Source: Pseudomonas lalkuanensis (GTDB lineage Bacteria; Pseudomonadota; Gammaproteobacteria; Pseudomonadales; Pseudomonadaceae). Taken from it: a DNA stretch of 64,000 nucleotides. The notes below the pieces were generated by a model. It saw nothing but the letters and a program-made list of their open reading frames with translations, did not search any database and had not been told where the DNA came from. The stretch lies in the NCBI RefSeq assembly GCF_008807375.1, contig NZ_CP043311.1:3080001-3144000 (forward strand), written 5' to 3'. The translations under genes were made by a program, and so were the position numbers. Shown here one piece after another: positions 16,031-25,033 of the stretch; within the stretch, counting starts at the first letter, position 1; every line of letters starts with the position of its first letter.

Positions 16031-18034
16031 ATGTCTTTGCCCAAGAACCAACTAGAACTGCTCAGCCCCGCCCGCGACGTCAACATCGCCCGCGAGGCCA
16101 TCCTGCATGGCGCCGACGCCGTGTATATCGGCGGCCCGAGTTTCGGTGCCCGTCATAACGCCTGCAACGAGGTGGCGGAAATCGCCAAGCTGGTGGAGTT
16201 CGCCCACCGCTTCCACGTGCGGGTGTTCGTCACCATCAACACCATCCTCCACGACGACGAGCTGGAGCCGGCGCGCAAGCTGATCCACGAGCTCTACGAC
16301 GCCGGCGTCGACGCGCTTATCGTGCAGGACATGGGCGTGCTGGATCTGGACATCCCGCCCATCGAGCTGCACGCCAGCACCCAGACAGACATCCGCACCC
16401 TGGAACGCGCCAGGTTCCTCGACCAGGCCGGCTTCTCCCAGCTGGTGCTGGCCCGCGAGCTGAACCTCAAGCAGATCCGCGCCATCGCCGACGAAACCGA
16501 CGCGGCCATCGAGTTCTTCATCCACGGCGCCCTGTGCGTGGCCTTCTCCGGCCAGTGCAACATCTCCCACGCACAGACCGGCCGCAGCGCCAACCGTGGC
16601 GACTGCTCCCAGGCCTGCCGCCTGCCCTACACCCTGAAGGACGACCAGGGCCGCGTCGTGGCGTTCGAAAAGCACTTGCTGTCGATGAAGGACAACAACC
16701 AGAGCGCCAACCTCAGTGCCCTGGTGGATGCCGGCGTGCGCTCCTTCAAGATCGAAGGGCGCTACAAGGATGCGAGCTACGTCAAGAACATCACCGCCTA
16801 CTACCGTCAGCGCCTGGACGGCATCCTCGAAGGCCGCCCGGACCTGGCCCGCGCCTCCAGCGGCCGCACTGACCACTTCTTCGTGCCGGACCCGGACAAG
16901 ACCTTCCACCGCGGCAGCACCGATTACTTCGTTACCGAACGCAAGATCGACATCGGTGCCTTCGACACGCCGACCTTCACCGGTCTGCCGGTGGGTCAGG
17001 TGGAGAAAGTCGGCAAGCGCGACCTGCTGGTCGTGACCCATGACCCGCTGTCCAACGGCGACGGCCTCAACGTGCTGGTCAAGCGCGAGGTGGTGGGCTT
17101 CCGCGCCAACATCGCCGAGCTGAAGGGCGAGTTCGAGGAAGACGGCGAGAAGCGCTGGCGCTACCGCGTCGAGCCCAACGAGATGCCGGCCGCCCTCTCC
17201 CGCCTGCGCCCGAACCATCCGCTGTCGCGCAACCTGGACCACAACTGGCAACAGGCCCTGCTGAAGACGTCCGCCGAGCGCCGGATTGGCCTCGGCTGGA
17301 AAGCCAGCCTGCGCGAGGAAGCCCTGGAGCTGACCGCCACCAGCGAGGAAGGCGTGAGCGCCAGCGTCAGGCTGGACGGCCCCTTCGGCGCCGCCAACAA
17401 GCCTCTGCAGGCCCTGGAACAACTGCACGACCTGCTCGGCCAGCTGGGTACCACCCAGTACCACGCCGAGAAGATCGAACTGGACGCACCACAGGCTTTC
17501 TTCATTCCGAACTCGCAACTCAAGGCCCTGCGCCGCGAAGCCATCGAGGCCCTGACCGAAGCCCGCGTGAAGGCGCATCCGCGCGGTAGCCGCAAGGCGG
17601 AGACCAACCCGCCGCCCGTGTACCCGGATGCGCATCTGTCCTTCCTGTTCAACGTGTACAACCAGAAGGCCCGTGACTTCTATCAGCGCCACGGCGTGCA
17701 GCTCATCGACGCCGCCTTCGAAGCCCACGAGGAAACGGGCGAAGTGCCGGTGATGGTCACCAAGCACTGCCTGCGTTTCTCCTTCAACCTCTGCCCCAAA
17801 CAGGCGAAGGGCGTGACCGGCGTGCGCACCAAGGTCGCGCCGATGCAGTTGGTACACGGCGACGAAGTGCTGACCCTGAAGTTCGACTGCAAGCCCTGCG
17901 AGATGCACGTGATCGGCAAGATCAAGGGCCATATCCTCGACCTGCCGCAACCGGGCAGCGATGCGAGCAATGTGGTCGGGCACATCACCCCGGATGACCT
18001 CCTGAAAACCATCCGCCACCGCGCACCGCACTGA
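16031..18034 (+). CDS. rlhA: 23S rRNA C2501 hydroxylase RlhA (peptidase U32 family)
   Basis: 667 residues from ATG 16031, close to the 650-residue E. coli RlhA (formerly YdcP) and much longer than TrhP/YegQ. The U32 signature is present: NQLELLSPARDVNIAREAI, GADAVYIGG, IELHASTQTDI, FIHGALCVAFSGQCNISHA and RGDCSQACRLPY, whose cysteines could hold an iron-sulfur cluster. Additional cysteines near the C terminus (CLRFSFNLCPKQ, FDCKPCEMH) fit the RlhA-type extension. In E. coli it makes 5-hydroxycytidine at position 2501 of 23S rRNA together with prephenate-dependent steps. The overlapping frame continuing upstream belongs to another frame of the thioesterase. Confidence 0.9.
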   Translation: MSLPKNQLELLSPARDVNIAREAILHGADAVYIGGPSFGARHNACNEVAEIAKLVEFAHRFHVRVFVTINTILHDDELEPARKLIHELYDAGVDALIVQDMGVLDLDIPPIELHASTQTDIRTLERARFLDQAGFSQLVLARELNLKQIRAIADETDAAIEFFIHGALCVAFSGQCNISHAQTGRSANRGDCSQACRLPYTLKDDQGRVVAFEKHLLSMKDNNQSANLSALVDAGVRSFKIEGRYKDASYVKNITAYYRQRLDGILEGRPDLARASSGRTDHFFVPDPDKTFHRGSTDYFVTERKIDIGAFDTPTFTGLPVGQVEKVGKRDLLVVTHDPLSNGDGLNVLVKREVVGFRANIAELKGEFEEDGEKRWRYRVEPNEMPAALSRLRPNHPLSRNLDHNWQQALLKTSAERRIGLGWKASLREEALELTATSEEGVSASVRLDGPFGAANKPLQALEQLHDLLGQLGTTQYHAEKIELDAPQAFFIPNSQLKALRREAIEALTEARVKAHPRGSRKAETNPPPVYPDAHLSFLFNVYNQKARDFYQRHGVQLIDAAFEAHEETGEVPVMVTKHCLRFSFNLCPKQAKGVTGVRTKVAPMQLVHGDEVLTLKFDCKPCEMHVIGKIKGHILDLPQPGSDASNVVGHITPDDLLKTIRHRAPH

Positions 18035-18041
18035 GCACATA

Positions 18042-18074
18042 GCCCCTTACGCCGCGTCGTGCGGCGTAAGGGGC
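18042..18074. terminator. strong hairpin between convergent genes
   Basis: A 14-bp perfect stem (GCCCCTTACGCCGC with its complement, loop GTCGT) lies between the rlhA stop and the CAP gene stop. It has no U tract on either side. It probably ends or protects transcripts from both directions. Confidence 0.6.
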
Positions 18075-18080
18075 CAGCCG

Positions 18081-18953
18081 TCAATGCGTTCCCAGCAACA
18101 GGGTCCAGTAGATCCCGGCATCGCTCTGCGGGTCCACCGCGTAGCCCGCGCCCAATTCGTTGAAGCGCGGGTCCATCATCCTGGCGCAATGTTCCGGGGT
18201 GGCCAGCCAGCCTTCGACCACGCTCACCGACCTGCCGAAGCCGGCAGCGATGTTCTCGTCGAGCTGCTGGCCGCGATAGCCTGCGGCCCGGGCCAGATCG
18301 GCCGGTTGCAGGCCGGCGCCAGTTTTGCGGCCGAAGAAGTTGCCGTTCGCCATGGCCCGGCTGTAACGCTCGGCGGCTGTGCCCAGGGCGGCGTTCCAGG
18401 TCACCGGAGGCGCCGGGGCAAAGGCAGCGTCACCACAGTTGCGCGAACGGGTGCGCAGCGCGTTGACCAACACCAGTAGCACCTGTCCTTCCTCCTGCCA
18501 CTCACCGAGATCGCCATCCAGCAACGGCCGCGCCAGCACGATGCGCCAGCTGCTGCCGGCCTGGCTGACGCCGATGTCGACGAACTGCGGATCCAGCAGC
18601 GAACGGCAATGCCGCGCCTGCAGCATCGCGAAGGCGGCCTGGGCATCGACTGGGCCGGTCAGGCGGATGGTTTTCGCGCTGGCGGCCTGATAACCGGAAC
18701 GCACCAGATGGTCCTGCCAGTAACCACTGTCTTCCACTGGAAGCGCCAGGCGTGGTTCCGCCACCAGTGGCGTCAGGACTTCGGCCTGCTGCCCGGCGCA
18801 GGTCTGCGGGTGGGTACGGTAGCTGTTGATCGCCTTGACCAGTGGCGCGTCCGCGCTCGCCGCCAGGGCGCTGCCAGCGAGGAGCCCGAACAGCAGCCCA
18901 AGGGTCTTGAGTCCAACTGCAGCGATGCTTGTCCACGAATGAAGTACCGGCAT
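18081..18953 (-). CDS. secreted CAP (SCP-like) domain protein
   Basis: 290 residues from ATG 18953 (GGAGGA 7 bp upstream). A signal peptide (LKTLGLLFGLLAGSALAASA) is followed by two CAP-like segments. The second has the classic features: VTWNAALGTAAERYSRAMAN, DENIAAGFGRSVSVVEGWLA, TPEHCARMMDPRFNELGAGY and YWTLLLG. The first segment (KAINSYRTHPQTC, ALPVEDSGYWQDHLV) resembles a degenerate copy. CAP proteins are extracytoplasmic; bacterial roles are poorly defined. It is convergent with rlhA and divergent from chrB. Confidence 0.85.
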   Translation of the reverse strand: MPVLHSWTSIAAVGLKTLGLLFGLLAGSALAASADAPLVKAINSYRTHPQTCAGQQAEVLTPLVAEPRLALPVEDSGYWQDHLVRSGYQAASAKTIRLTGPVDAQAAFAMLQARHCRSLLDPQFVDIGVSQAGSSWRIVLARPLLDGDLGEWQEEGQVLLVLVNALRTRSRNCGDAAFAPAPPVTWNAALGTAAERYSRAMANGNFFGRKTGAGLQPADLARAAGYRGQQLDENIAAGFGRSVSVVEGWLATPEHCARMMDPRFNELGAGYAVDPQSDAGIYWTLLLGTH

Positions 18954-19095
18954 GGCGAATCCTCCGGCAAACGACGCAGCACTCCCGATATTCGACCCGC
19001 ACAAAGCGTGCGCGTTGCTCAGGCGAACGGTACTTTTCCGTGCGTGAAACGAAGCGTAATGTAGAGCTTGATACATACTTTGTTGGAGACGTTAC

Positions 19096-20040
19096 ATGGA
19101 TGGCTGGCTTTCCCTGGTCATCGGCCTCCCCACCGCCAACGCCACTGCGCGCATGCGGGCCTGGCGCGCATTGAAAGCCAGCGGTGCGGCAGTGCTGCGT
19201 GACGGCGTATACCTGCTGCCGGATAGGCCGGAATGCCGCGACGCTCTCTCCGAGGTCGAACGGGACATCCTCGCCATCAACGGCACCGCCTACCTGCTCC
19301 CCGTCCAGGACCCGCAAGGCGAACGCTTCATCCCCTTGTTCGACCGCAGCGAGGACTACCAGGCCCTGCGGGACGAAGTCGAAGCCTGCCGCAGCCAGCT
19401 GAATGCAGGGAACGCCCTGGCCAGCACCCGGCAGATTCGCAAGCTGCGCAAGGCATTCGCGCAACTGGCGGGTATCGACTTCTTCCCCGGAAGGCGCCGC
19501 CAACAGCTGGATACCGCCTTGCAGGAGCTTGAAACGGCCGTCAGCCGCGCCCTGTCGGCGGATGAACCGAGCAGCCATGAGCAACCAATCAGGGCGCTCG
19601 GGCGGCGCGATTATCAGGGCCGTCTCTGGGCCACCCGCAAGCGGCCCTGGGTCGATCGCCTGGCCAGCGCCTGGCTGATCCGTCGCTTCATCGACGCGGA
19701 TGCCCGCTTCCTCTGGCTGGAGTCGCCAGGCGATTGTCCGGCCGACGCACTGGGCTTCGATTTCGACGGCGCGGCCTTCAGCCATGTGGGCAATCGCGTC
19801 ACCTTCGAGACCCTGAAAGACAGTTTCCAACTAAACGCGCCCGCCCTTCATCGGGTTGCAGCCCTGGTGCATTACCTTGACGTTGGCGGTGTCCAGCCGG
19901 CGGAAGCGGCGGGCATCGAGCGGGTCCTGGCCGGCCTGCGCGAGAGCATTGCCGATGACGATCAACTCCTGGTCGCAGCGGGAGCCATCTTCGATGGCCT
20001 GCTGACGGCCTTCGCGAGCGAAGAGAAAAACGATGAATGA
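19096..20040 (+). CDS. chrB: ChrB, chromate-resistance regulator/sensor
   Basis: 314 residues. The N-terminal part (WLSLVIGLPTANATARMRAW, RALKASGAAVLRDGVYLLP) is the ChrB winged-helix-like region. The C-terminal part (WVDRLASAWLIRRFIDADA, FDFDGAAFSHVGNRVTFETL) is the ChrB C-terminal domain. ChrB proteins are chromate-responsive regulators or accessory proteins of ChrA. GGAG lies 7 bp before the ATG. It overlaps chrA by 8 bp, so the two are translationally coupled. The upstream interval to the divergent CAP gene is 142 bp and probably holds the operon promoter. Confidence 0.88.
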   Translation: MDGWLSLVIGLPTANATARMRAWRALKASGAAVLRDGVYLLPDRPECRDALSEVERDILAINGTAYLLPVQDPQGERFIPLFDRSEDYQALRDEVEACRSQLNAGNALASTRQIRKLRKAFAQLAGIDFFPGRRRQQLDTALQELETAVSRALSADEPSSHEQPIRALGRRDYQGRLWATRKRPWVDRLASAWLIRRFIDADARFLWLESPGDCPADALGFDFDGAAFSHVGNRVTFETLKDSFQLNAPALHRVAALVHYLDVGGVQPAEAAGIERVLAGLRESIADDDQLLVAAGAIFDGLLTAFASEEKNDE

Positions 20041-21397
20041 AACCACCCTGCGCCCATCCGGGGAGTCGCACCCCCTTGCCGCTCCCGTGGGCCTGTTCGA
20101 GGCGTTCCTGTTCTGGCTCAAGCTGGGCTTCATCAGCTTCGGCGGTCCGGCCGGGCAGATCGCGATCATGCACCAGGAACTGGTGGAGCGGCGTCGCTGG
20201 ATCAGCGAGCGGCGCTTTCTCCATGCCCTGAACTACTGCATGTTGCTGCCCGGCCCGGAGGCCCAGCAACTGGCGACCTATATCGGCTGGCTGATGCACC
20301 GGACCTGGGGCGGCCTCATCGCCGGGGCGCTTTTCGTGCTGCCGTCGCTGTTCATCCTGATCCTGCTGTCCTGGGTCTACATCGCCTTTGGCGAAGTGCC
20401 GGTGGTGGCCGGCGTCTTCTATGGCATCAAGCCGGCGGTGACCGCCATCGTGGTCCACGCGGCCCATCGCATCGGCTCACGGGCGCTCAAGAACGGCTGG
20501 CTGTGGGGGATTGCCGCAGCCGCCTTCGTGGCCATCTTCGCCCTCGACCTGCCCTTCCCGCTGATCGTGCTGGGCGCGGCCCTGATCGGCTATGCCGGTG
20601 GCCGCGTGGCGCCGGACAAGTTCGCCCTCGGCGGTGGACACAGCGCGGCCAAGGCCAGCTATGGTCCCGCGCTGATCGATGATCACACGCCAACGCCCGA
20701 TCATGCGCGTTTCCGCTGGTCCCGCCTTTTGCTGCTGGTGGGCGCCGGCGCCCTGCTCTGGGTGGTGCCCATGGGCCTGCTCACCGCCGTCTTCGGCTGG
20801 CAAGGCACCCTCACCCAGATGGGCTGGTTCTTCACCAAGGCGGCGCTGCTCACCTTCGGCGGCGCCTACGCCGTGCTGCCCTATGTCTACCAGGGCGCGG
20901 TGGGGCACTACGGCTGGCTGAGCCCGAGCCAGATGATCGACGGCCTTGCCCTGGGCGAAACCACGCCGGGGCCGCTGATCATGGTGGTCGCCTTCGTCGG
21001 TTTCGTGGGCGGCTACGTGCACCCTATGTTCGGGGCTGACCAGGCATTCCTCGCCGGCGCCGTCGCCGCCAGTCTGGTCACCTGGTTCACCTTCCTGCCC
21101 TCCTTCCTGTTCATCCTGGCTGGCGGGCCGCTGGTGGAGTCCACCCACAACGAGCTGAAGTTCACCGCGCCACTCACCGCCGTCACCGCCGCCGTGGTCG
21201 GCGTGATCCTCAACCTGGCGCTGTTCTTCGGCTACCACGTGCTCTGGCCGGAAGGGTTCGAAGGCCGCTTCGACTGGCCCTCGGCAATCATCGCCCTGGC
21301 CGCCGCCGTGGCGCTGTTCCGCTTCAAGCGCGGCGTCATCCAGGTGCTGCTGGCCTGCGCCGTGACCGGCCTGGCGGTGCACCTGCTGCGAATCTGA
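20033..21397 (+). CDS. chrA: ChrA chromate efflux transporter
   Basis: 454 residues, the long two-half form of the CHR family. Each half has about five or six transmembrane helices and a conserved FGG block: LGFISFGGPAGQIAIMH in the first half and ALLTFGGAYAVLPYVYQ in the second. Other family blocks are LPGPEAQQLATYIG and GLALGETTPGPLIMV. ChrA exports chromate from the cytoplasm. It starts inside the end of chrB and is followed at 21427 by a rhodanese gene. Confidence 0.93.
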   Translation: MNETTLRPSGESHPLAAPVGLFEAFLFWLKLGFISFGGPAGQIAIMHQELVERRRWISERRFLHALNYCMLLPGPEAQQLATYIGWLMHRTWGGLIAGALFVLPSLFILILLSWVYIAFGEVPVVAGVFYGIKPAVTAIVVHAAHRIGSRALKNGWLWGIAAAAFVAIFALDLPFPLIVLGAALIGYAGGRVAPDKFALGGGHSAAKASYGPALIDDHTPTPDHARFRWSRLLLLVGAGALLWVVPMGLLTAVFGWQGTLTQMGWFFTKAALLTFGGAYAVLPYVYQGAVGHYGWLSPSQMIDGLALGETTPGPLIMVVAFVGFVGGYVHPMFGADQAFLAGAVAASLVTWFTFLPSFLFILAGGPLVESTHNELKFTAPLTAVTAAVVGVILNLALFFGYHVLWPEGFEGRFDWPSAIIALAAAVALFRFKRGVIQVLLACAVTGLAVHLLRI

Positions 21398-21426
21398 CCA
21401 AGGCCCGACCGGGCCGGGAGGTGTCC

Positions 21427-21747
21427 ATGGACCGCATCAGCATTTGCGAACTCGCGGAATGGCAGGCCGCGGCGCGCAGCTTCACCCTGCTGGATGTGCG
21501 CCGCGCCAGCGTCCGCCGCGCGGATGCGGCCGGAATTCCCGGCGCGCGCTGGTTCGACCCGGAAGCAGTGTTCACCTGGAAGGACTCGGTACCTCGCGAC
21601 AGGCCGGTGGTGCTCTGCTGCGCCCACGGCCACGAAATCAGCCAGGGCATCGCCGCCACGCTGGCTGCCATGGGCTTGGATGCGCGCTACCTGATCGACG
21701 GCTTCACCGGCTGGCGTGAAGCCGGACAACCCACCCAGAGCCTGTAG
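21427..21747 (+). CDS. rhodanese-domain protein in chromate operon
   Basis: 106 residues from ATG 21427, with GGGAGG 5 bp upstream; a GTG at 21421 is an alternative. It is one rhodanese domain: FTLLDVRRASVRRADAAGIP, ARWFDPEAV, then the active loop VVLCCAHGHEISQGIAATL with a catalytic cysteine and DARYLIDGFTGWREAG. Two adjacent cysteines occupy the loop start. It lies 29 bp after chrA and 20 bp before the ChrB-type gene, so it is part of the operon. It may handle thiol or sulfane sulfur chemistry during chromate reduction (inference). Confidence 0.85.
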   Translation: MDRISICELAEWQAAARSFTLLDVRRASVRRADAAGIPGARWFDPEAVFTWKDSVPRDRPVVLCCAHGHEISQGIAATLAAMGLDARYLIDGFTGWREAGQPTQSL

Positions 21748-21767
21748 AACCAGGCAGGAGGTGTTTC

Positions 21768-22220
21768 ATGAAATGGGTTACCCGTGAACGCCCGAAGATC
21801 GACCGAATCGCCTGCCCCTGGCTGATCGAGCGTTTCATCGATCCACAGCCGGAGTTTCTCTATGTACCGGCCTCCGAGGTGTTGGACGTCGCCGCCGAAC
21901 AGGGCGCCGTGCCCTATGACATTCCCGGCGTAGAGCTCAGCCACGAGGGCGAACTGTGCAGCTTCGATGCCTTCCTGAAGAAGTACCACCTGGACGATCC
22001 GGCGCTGCGGCAGTTGGCGAGCATCGTGCGCGGGGCCGACACCTCGCGGCTCGAACTCACGCCCCAATCGGCGGGCCTCTACGCCATCTCACTGGGGCTG
22101 TCGCACAACTTTGCCGACGACCACAAGATGCTGGCCCACGGCCTGGTCATCTACGACGCGCTCTATGCCTGGTGCAGGCACTGCCAGGCGGAAACCCACA
22201 ACTGGCCGCCACAGATGTGA
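21768..22220 (+). CDS. chromate-resistance protein, stand-alone ChrB C-terminal domain
   Basis: 150 residues. The start WVTRERPKIDRIACPWLIER, FIDPQPEFLYVPASEVL and the later DIPGVELSHEGELCSFDAF align with the C-terminal domain of ChrB. This gene duplicates that domain without the regulatory N-terminal part. CPWLI and the histidines near SHNFADDHKMLAHG may bind metal or oxyanion (inference). AGGAGG precedes the ATG. It is the last gene of the chr operon; the region after it to 22353 shows no further gene. Confidence 0.85.
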   Translation: MKWVTRERPKIDRIACPWLIERFIDPQPEFLYVPASEVLDVAAEQGAVPYDIPGVELSHEGELCSFDAFLKKYHLDDPALRQLASIVRGADTSRLELTPQSAGLYAISLGLSHNFADDHKMLAHGLVIYDALYAWCRHCQAETHNWPPQM

Positions 22221-22353
22221 GCACTTCCTCTCGACCGACGGGCGCTTCGTGAGGAGGGAGTCCGCGGCAGGTATCTCATGATCAACGAAGCCCGGCATCC
22301 ACTCGCAACCCGGTCTGTTCGCCAGCAAGGCTCGGAGCAGTCAGGCCCGCACA

Positions 22354-23022
22354 TCAGACCCACTGGTCGTTGCGCTTGCGCTTGACCCGCAGCAGGGTCG
22401 GCAGGATCAGGCCGGCCAGCAGCCCGGCGCCGGCAATGCTGCCGCCGTAGACCATGTAGCGCATCAGCACCTGCTTGTTCTCATCGCCCAGCTGCGCCTG
22501 GGCATCCCGCAGTTCCGAGCGTACCTGGGTCAGTTCGGAATCCAGCGCCGAACGCGCCGCCTGGAGTTCATCGATCAGTTTCTTGCGTGCGTCCAGGGTC
22601 TCCTGCATGCCTTGCACGCGGTTCTTCCAGGTGTCGTCGATACCGTCGAGCTGCGCGGTCAGTTCGGCCACCTTCTGCTCCAGTTGCGGCAGGCGCTCGG
22701 TCTGGCCGGGCACCGTCTGCAGGTCGCGGCTGGGGATCCACACGCTGCTGCCGCTCTCGCTGCGCACCTGGCTGTAATCACCCTGGGTGCTCAGCAGCTC
22801 GACCTTCTGTCCCGACGTCAGGGTGCCAACGATGCGGTATCCGTCGGTTGGGCCACTGCGTACGTAGGTCGTCAGGCTGTCGCTTACCCAGCGCGTGTTG
22901 CTCGCAGGTTCCTCGGCCTGCGCCGATGCTCCGGCTATCGCCAGGCCACCCAGCAGGAAGGCGCCGAGCACGCGGCGTGGGGACGAGGAAACACGGGCAG
23001 GGAAAGAACAGTGTCGGGACAT
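22354..23022 (-). CDS. TIGR04211-type SH3 and coiled-coil membrane protein
   Basis: 222 residues from ATG 23022; a TTG 6 bp upstream is a weaker option. A signal peptide ends near ASAQA. A bacterial SH3 domain (RWVSDSLTTYVRSGPTDGYR to VWIPSRDL) occupies about residues 45-105. A long coiled coil (LPQLEQKVAELTAQLDGI to RSELRDAQAQLGD) fills about 110-185. One transmembrane helix (YGGSIAGAGLLAGLILPTLL) is followed by a basic tail. E. coli YgiM has the same plan. It presumably sits in the inner membrane with its SH3 domain in the periplasm; its precise role is unknown. Confidence 0.85.
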   Translation of the reverse strand: MSRHCSFPARVSSSPRRVLGAFLLGGLAIAGASAQAEEPASNTRWVSDSLTTYVRSGPTDGYRIVGTLTSGQKVELLSTQGDYSQVRSESGSSVWIPSRDLQTVPGQTERLPQLEQKVAELTAQLDGIDDTWKNRVQGMQETLDARKKLIDELQAARSALDSELTQVRSELRDAQAQLGDENKQVLMRYMVYGGSIAGAGLLAGLILPTLLRVKRKRNDQWV

Positions 23023-23250
23023 GGGCAATCTTCACATGGCGATGGAATGAAACCCGAAGTACGGGCGTGAAAGCCGGCCGGGCAAATAGTTCTCGAGAGG
23101 AAAACCACGGGGTGAAACCCGGCATGGTGCAGTCGCCCGCTAGCGATTGGCCATGCCGATTTCCCGTGGGGCCGACAGCGGACAGACAGCGCGTTTGCGG
23201 AATGAGTTCATTCACACCCGACGGGACAGGATGGGCGGCGCACGACGAAA

Positions 23251-23274
23251 AACGCCCCGCAAAGGCGGGGCGTT
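23251..23274 (-). terminator. intrinsic terminator of the nitroreductase gene
   Basis: A 10-bp perfect stem (AACGCCCCGC with GCGGGGCGTT, loop AAAG) lies 16 bp past the stop of the minus-strand gene at 23290 and is followed by UUUUU on that strand. Confidence 0.85.
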
Positions 23275-23289
23275 GTCGTTCCAGTGGCA

Positions 23290-23943
23290 TCAGAGCGCGG
23301 TGATGACCTGCTCCGCCGGCAGGCGCGACTTGGGCAGTGCGGCGTTGAAGTCCTTCTCGCTGCGGTGGCCGAGGGAAACCATGACCACGCTGGTGAAGCC
23401 GCGCTCGCGCAGCCCCAGTTCGGCGTCCAGGGCCAGGGCGTCGAAACCTTCCATGGGCGTGGCATCCACCCCCAGCGCGGCGGCGCCGAGCAACAGGGTG
23501 CCCAGTGCCAGGTAAGCCTGCTTCTCCATCCAGTGCTGCAGGTCCTTGCGCTCGAAGCGGTGCAGGTCCACGTAGCCCTGGCGGGTACGGAACTGCGCGG
23601 CACGGGCTTCGGCGTCACGGAAGCGCCCGTCGTCCTGCTCCTGCTGGAGCACCTGCGCCAGGTGCGCCTCGGTCAGATCGGTGCGGGCGCAAATGAGGAT
23701 GACATGAGAGGCGTCCAGCACCTTGGGCTGGTTGTACGCGTAGTTGCCGTGGGTGCCCTTGGCCAGGCGGGCCTTGCCTTCCTCGGTGTTGGCGACCACA
23801 AAGTGCCAGGGCTGGGAATTCACCGAAGACGGGGCCTGGTGAAGCATCGCCAGCAGTTCGTCGATGGTCGCCTGGGGGATGCGACGGGCTGGATCGTAGG
23901 CCTTGGTGGTGTAGCGCTGGCTGGCGAGGGAAGCGAGGTTCAT
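23290..23943 (-). CDS. nfsB: NfsB-type oxygen-insensitive NAD(P)H nitroreductase
   Basis: 217 residues from ATG 23943 (GGAG 7 bp upstream), exactly the length of E. coli NfsB. Shared blocks: LASLASQRYTTKAYDPARRI, LAMLHQAPSSVNSQPWHFVV, KLARLAKGT-like spacing, WMEKQAYLALGTLLLGAAAL, GVDATPMEGFD and GFTSVVMVSLGHRSEKDFN. It is a cytoplasmic FMN enzyme that reduces nitroaromatics and quinones in two-electron steps. A single-gene unit with its own terminator. This is a different subfamily from the nitroreductase at 2172-2846. Confidence 0.9.
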   Translation of the reverse strand: MNLASLASQRYTTKAYDPARRIPQATIDELLAMLHQAPSSVNSQPWHFVVANTEEGKARLAKGTHGNYAYNQPKVLDASHVILICARTDLTEAHLAQVLQQEQDDGRFRDAEARAAQFRTRQGYVDLHRFERKDLQHWMEKQAYLALGTLLLGAAALGVDATPMEGFDALALDAELGLRERGFTSVVMVSLGHRSEKDFNAALPKSRLPAEQVITAL

Positions 23944-24121
23944 GGCTGGGCTCCATTGTCCGAGATGGCCAGCCGGGCGCACTCGCCCAGCCGGCGTATG
24001 GGTGGGGAGTCTGACGAGGATTGGCCGCAGCAAACAGCAGCAAGGCGAAGAAGGACTTTCAAAGGAAAAACGAAAATACGCAGGGTGATCTGGCTATTTT
24101 CGCATCAGCGATGAGCCTGCA

Positions 24122-24874
24122 TCAGAAGGAATGGCTGAGCAGCACGCCGCCGCCGGATTCCGGGCTGGCATCGGAGAAACCCGCCAGCGCGTACAACTGG
24201 ACCTTCCACTCCGGCCCGAGCCTTTGCGTCAGGAACAGGCTGAATTCCTGGATCTCGTCACCGTCGGAAGTCACCTTCTGCCGCCAGTCGTAGGCCGCCC
24301 CCACGGAGGTGTTCGGCGCAAGCCGTGTGACAAGGCCGATCGAGGTGTAGATCGGATCACGGAAGTCGCTACCCGAAGGGTCGCCGAACTTGCGCCAGCC
24401 GAGGGTGGCGAAGCCGCTGAACGAGCCGAAGCCCCTGGTGAGATCGACCTGCGCGGAAAAGTCGGTCTTGCCGGTTCCCAGGCATTTGTCCTCATCGGCC
24501 GTCGGTACCTTCACCTTGCCAATCAGGTCCACCAGCAGGCTTCCACCGTCGCTGCCATCCAGCAGCGCGTAGTCGGCGCTGGCCACGGTGTCGCCCATGC
24601 CCTCCTCCACGCTGCCGCAATCACCGGACACCGGCACGCCGTCCGGCCCTACCGCCGGGTTGGTGATGCGCAGGTAGGGAACGGTCAGTTTGTAGATCAT
24701 CGGCCCGGTTTCGTACTTGGCGATCACCGGGACGTACCAGGTCTCGCTGGTCGCCGGCGTTCCGTAGGACCCCTGCGAGTAGTCGAGCCCGGTGGACAGG
24801 GTGAAGACATCCGATTGGGCTGGCAGCGCCAGGAACAGCAACAGACCGGGGACAAGCGCGCGGGTGGGGCTCAT
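24122..24874 (-). CDS. outer-membrane beta-barrel protein (transporter-like)
   Basis: 250 residues from ATG 24874 (GAGGT 5 bp upstream). A signal peptide (ALVPGLLLFLALPAQS) is followed by amphipathic strands with alternating aromatic residues (VFTLSTGLDYSQGSYG, TSETWYVPVIAKYETG, YKLTVPYLRITNP). It ends in a strand with terminal phenylalanine (GGGVLLSHSF), the outer-membrane assembly signal. An extracellular loop holds the cysteine pair CGSVEEGMGD and DEDKCLGTG. It looks like a small barrel of about 10-12 strands; the cargo is unknown. No partner gene is adjacent. Confidence 0.75.
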   Translation of the reverse strand: MSPTRALVPGLLLFLALPAQSDVFTLSTGLDYSQGSYGTPATSETWYVPVIAKYETGPMIYKLTVPYLRITNPAVGPDGVPVSGDCGSVEEGMGDTVASADYALLDGSDGGSLLVDLIGKVKVPTADEDKCLGTGKTDFSAQVDLTRGFGSFSGFATLGWRKFGDPSGSDFRDPIYTSIGLVTRLAPNTSVGAAYDWRQKVTSDGDEIQEFSLFLTQRLGPEWKVQLYALAGFSDASPESGGGVLLSHSF

Positions 24875-25033
24875 GTCTACCTCGTTGCGGAGCGGACTTC
24901 GACCTTCACGCCGGCACATTGCCCGAGCCAGACAGGGCCGCTCGGGGCGCGGCAGCTACCTGCACCCTGCCCTGCCACCAGGCGGCCGGGCGAGATGCTT
25001 TCCCCAGCTTAGCTGGCCTCGCGGAATCCGCGC

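Noticed and set aside
18502..19830. 442-codon minus-strand frame
   Set aside because: It runs antisense across chrB and in the wrong frame through the CAP gene.
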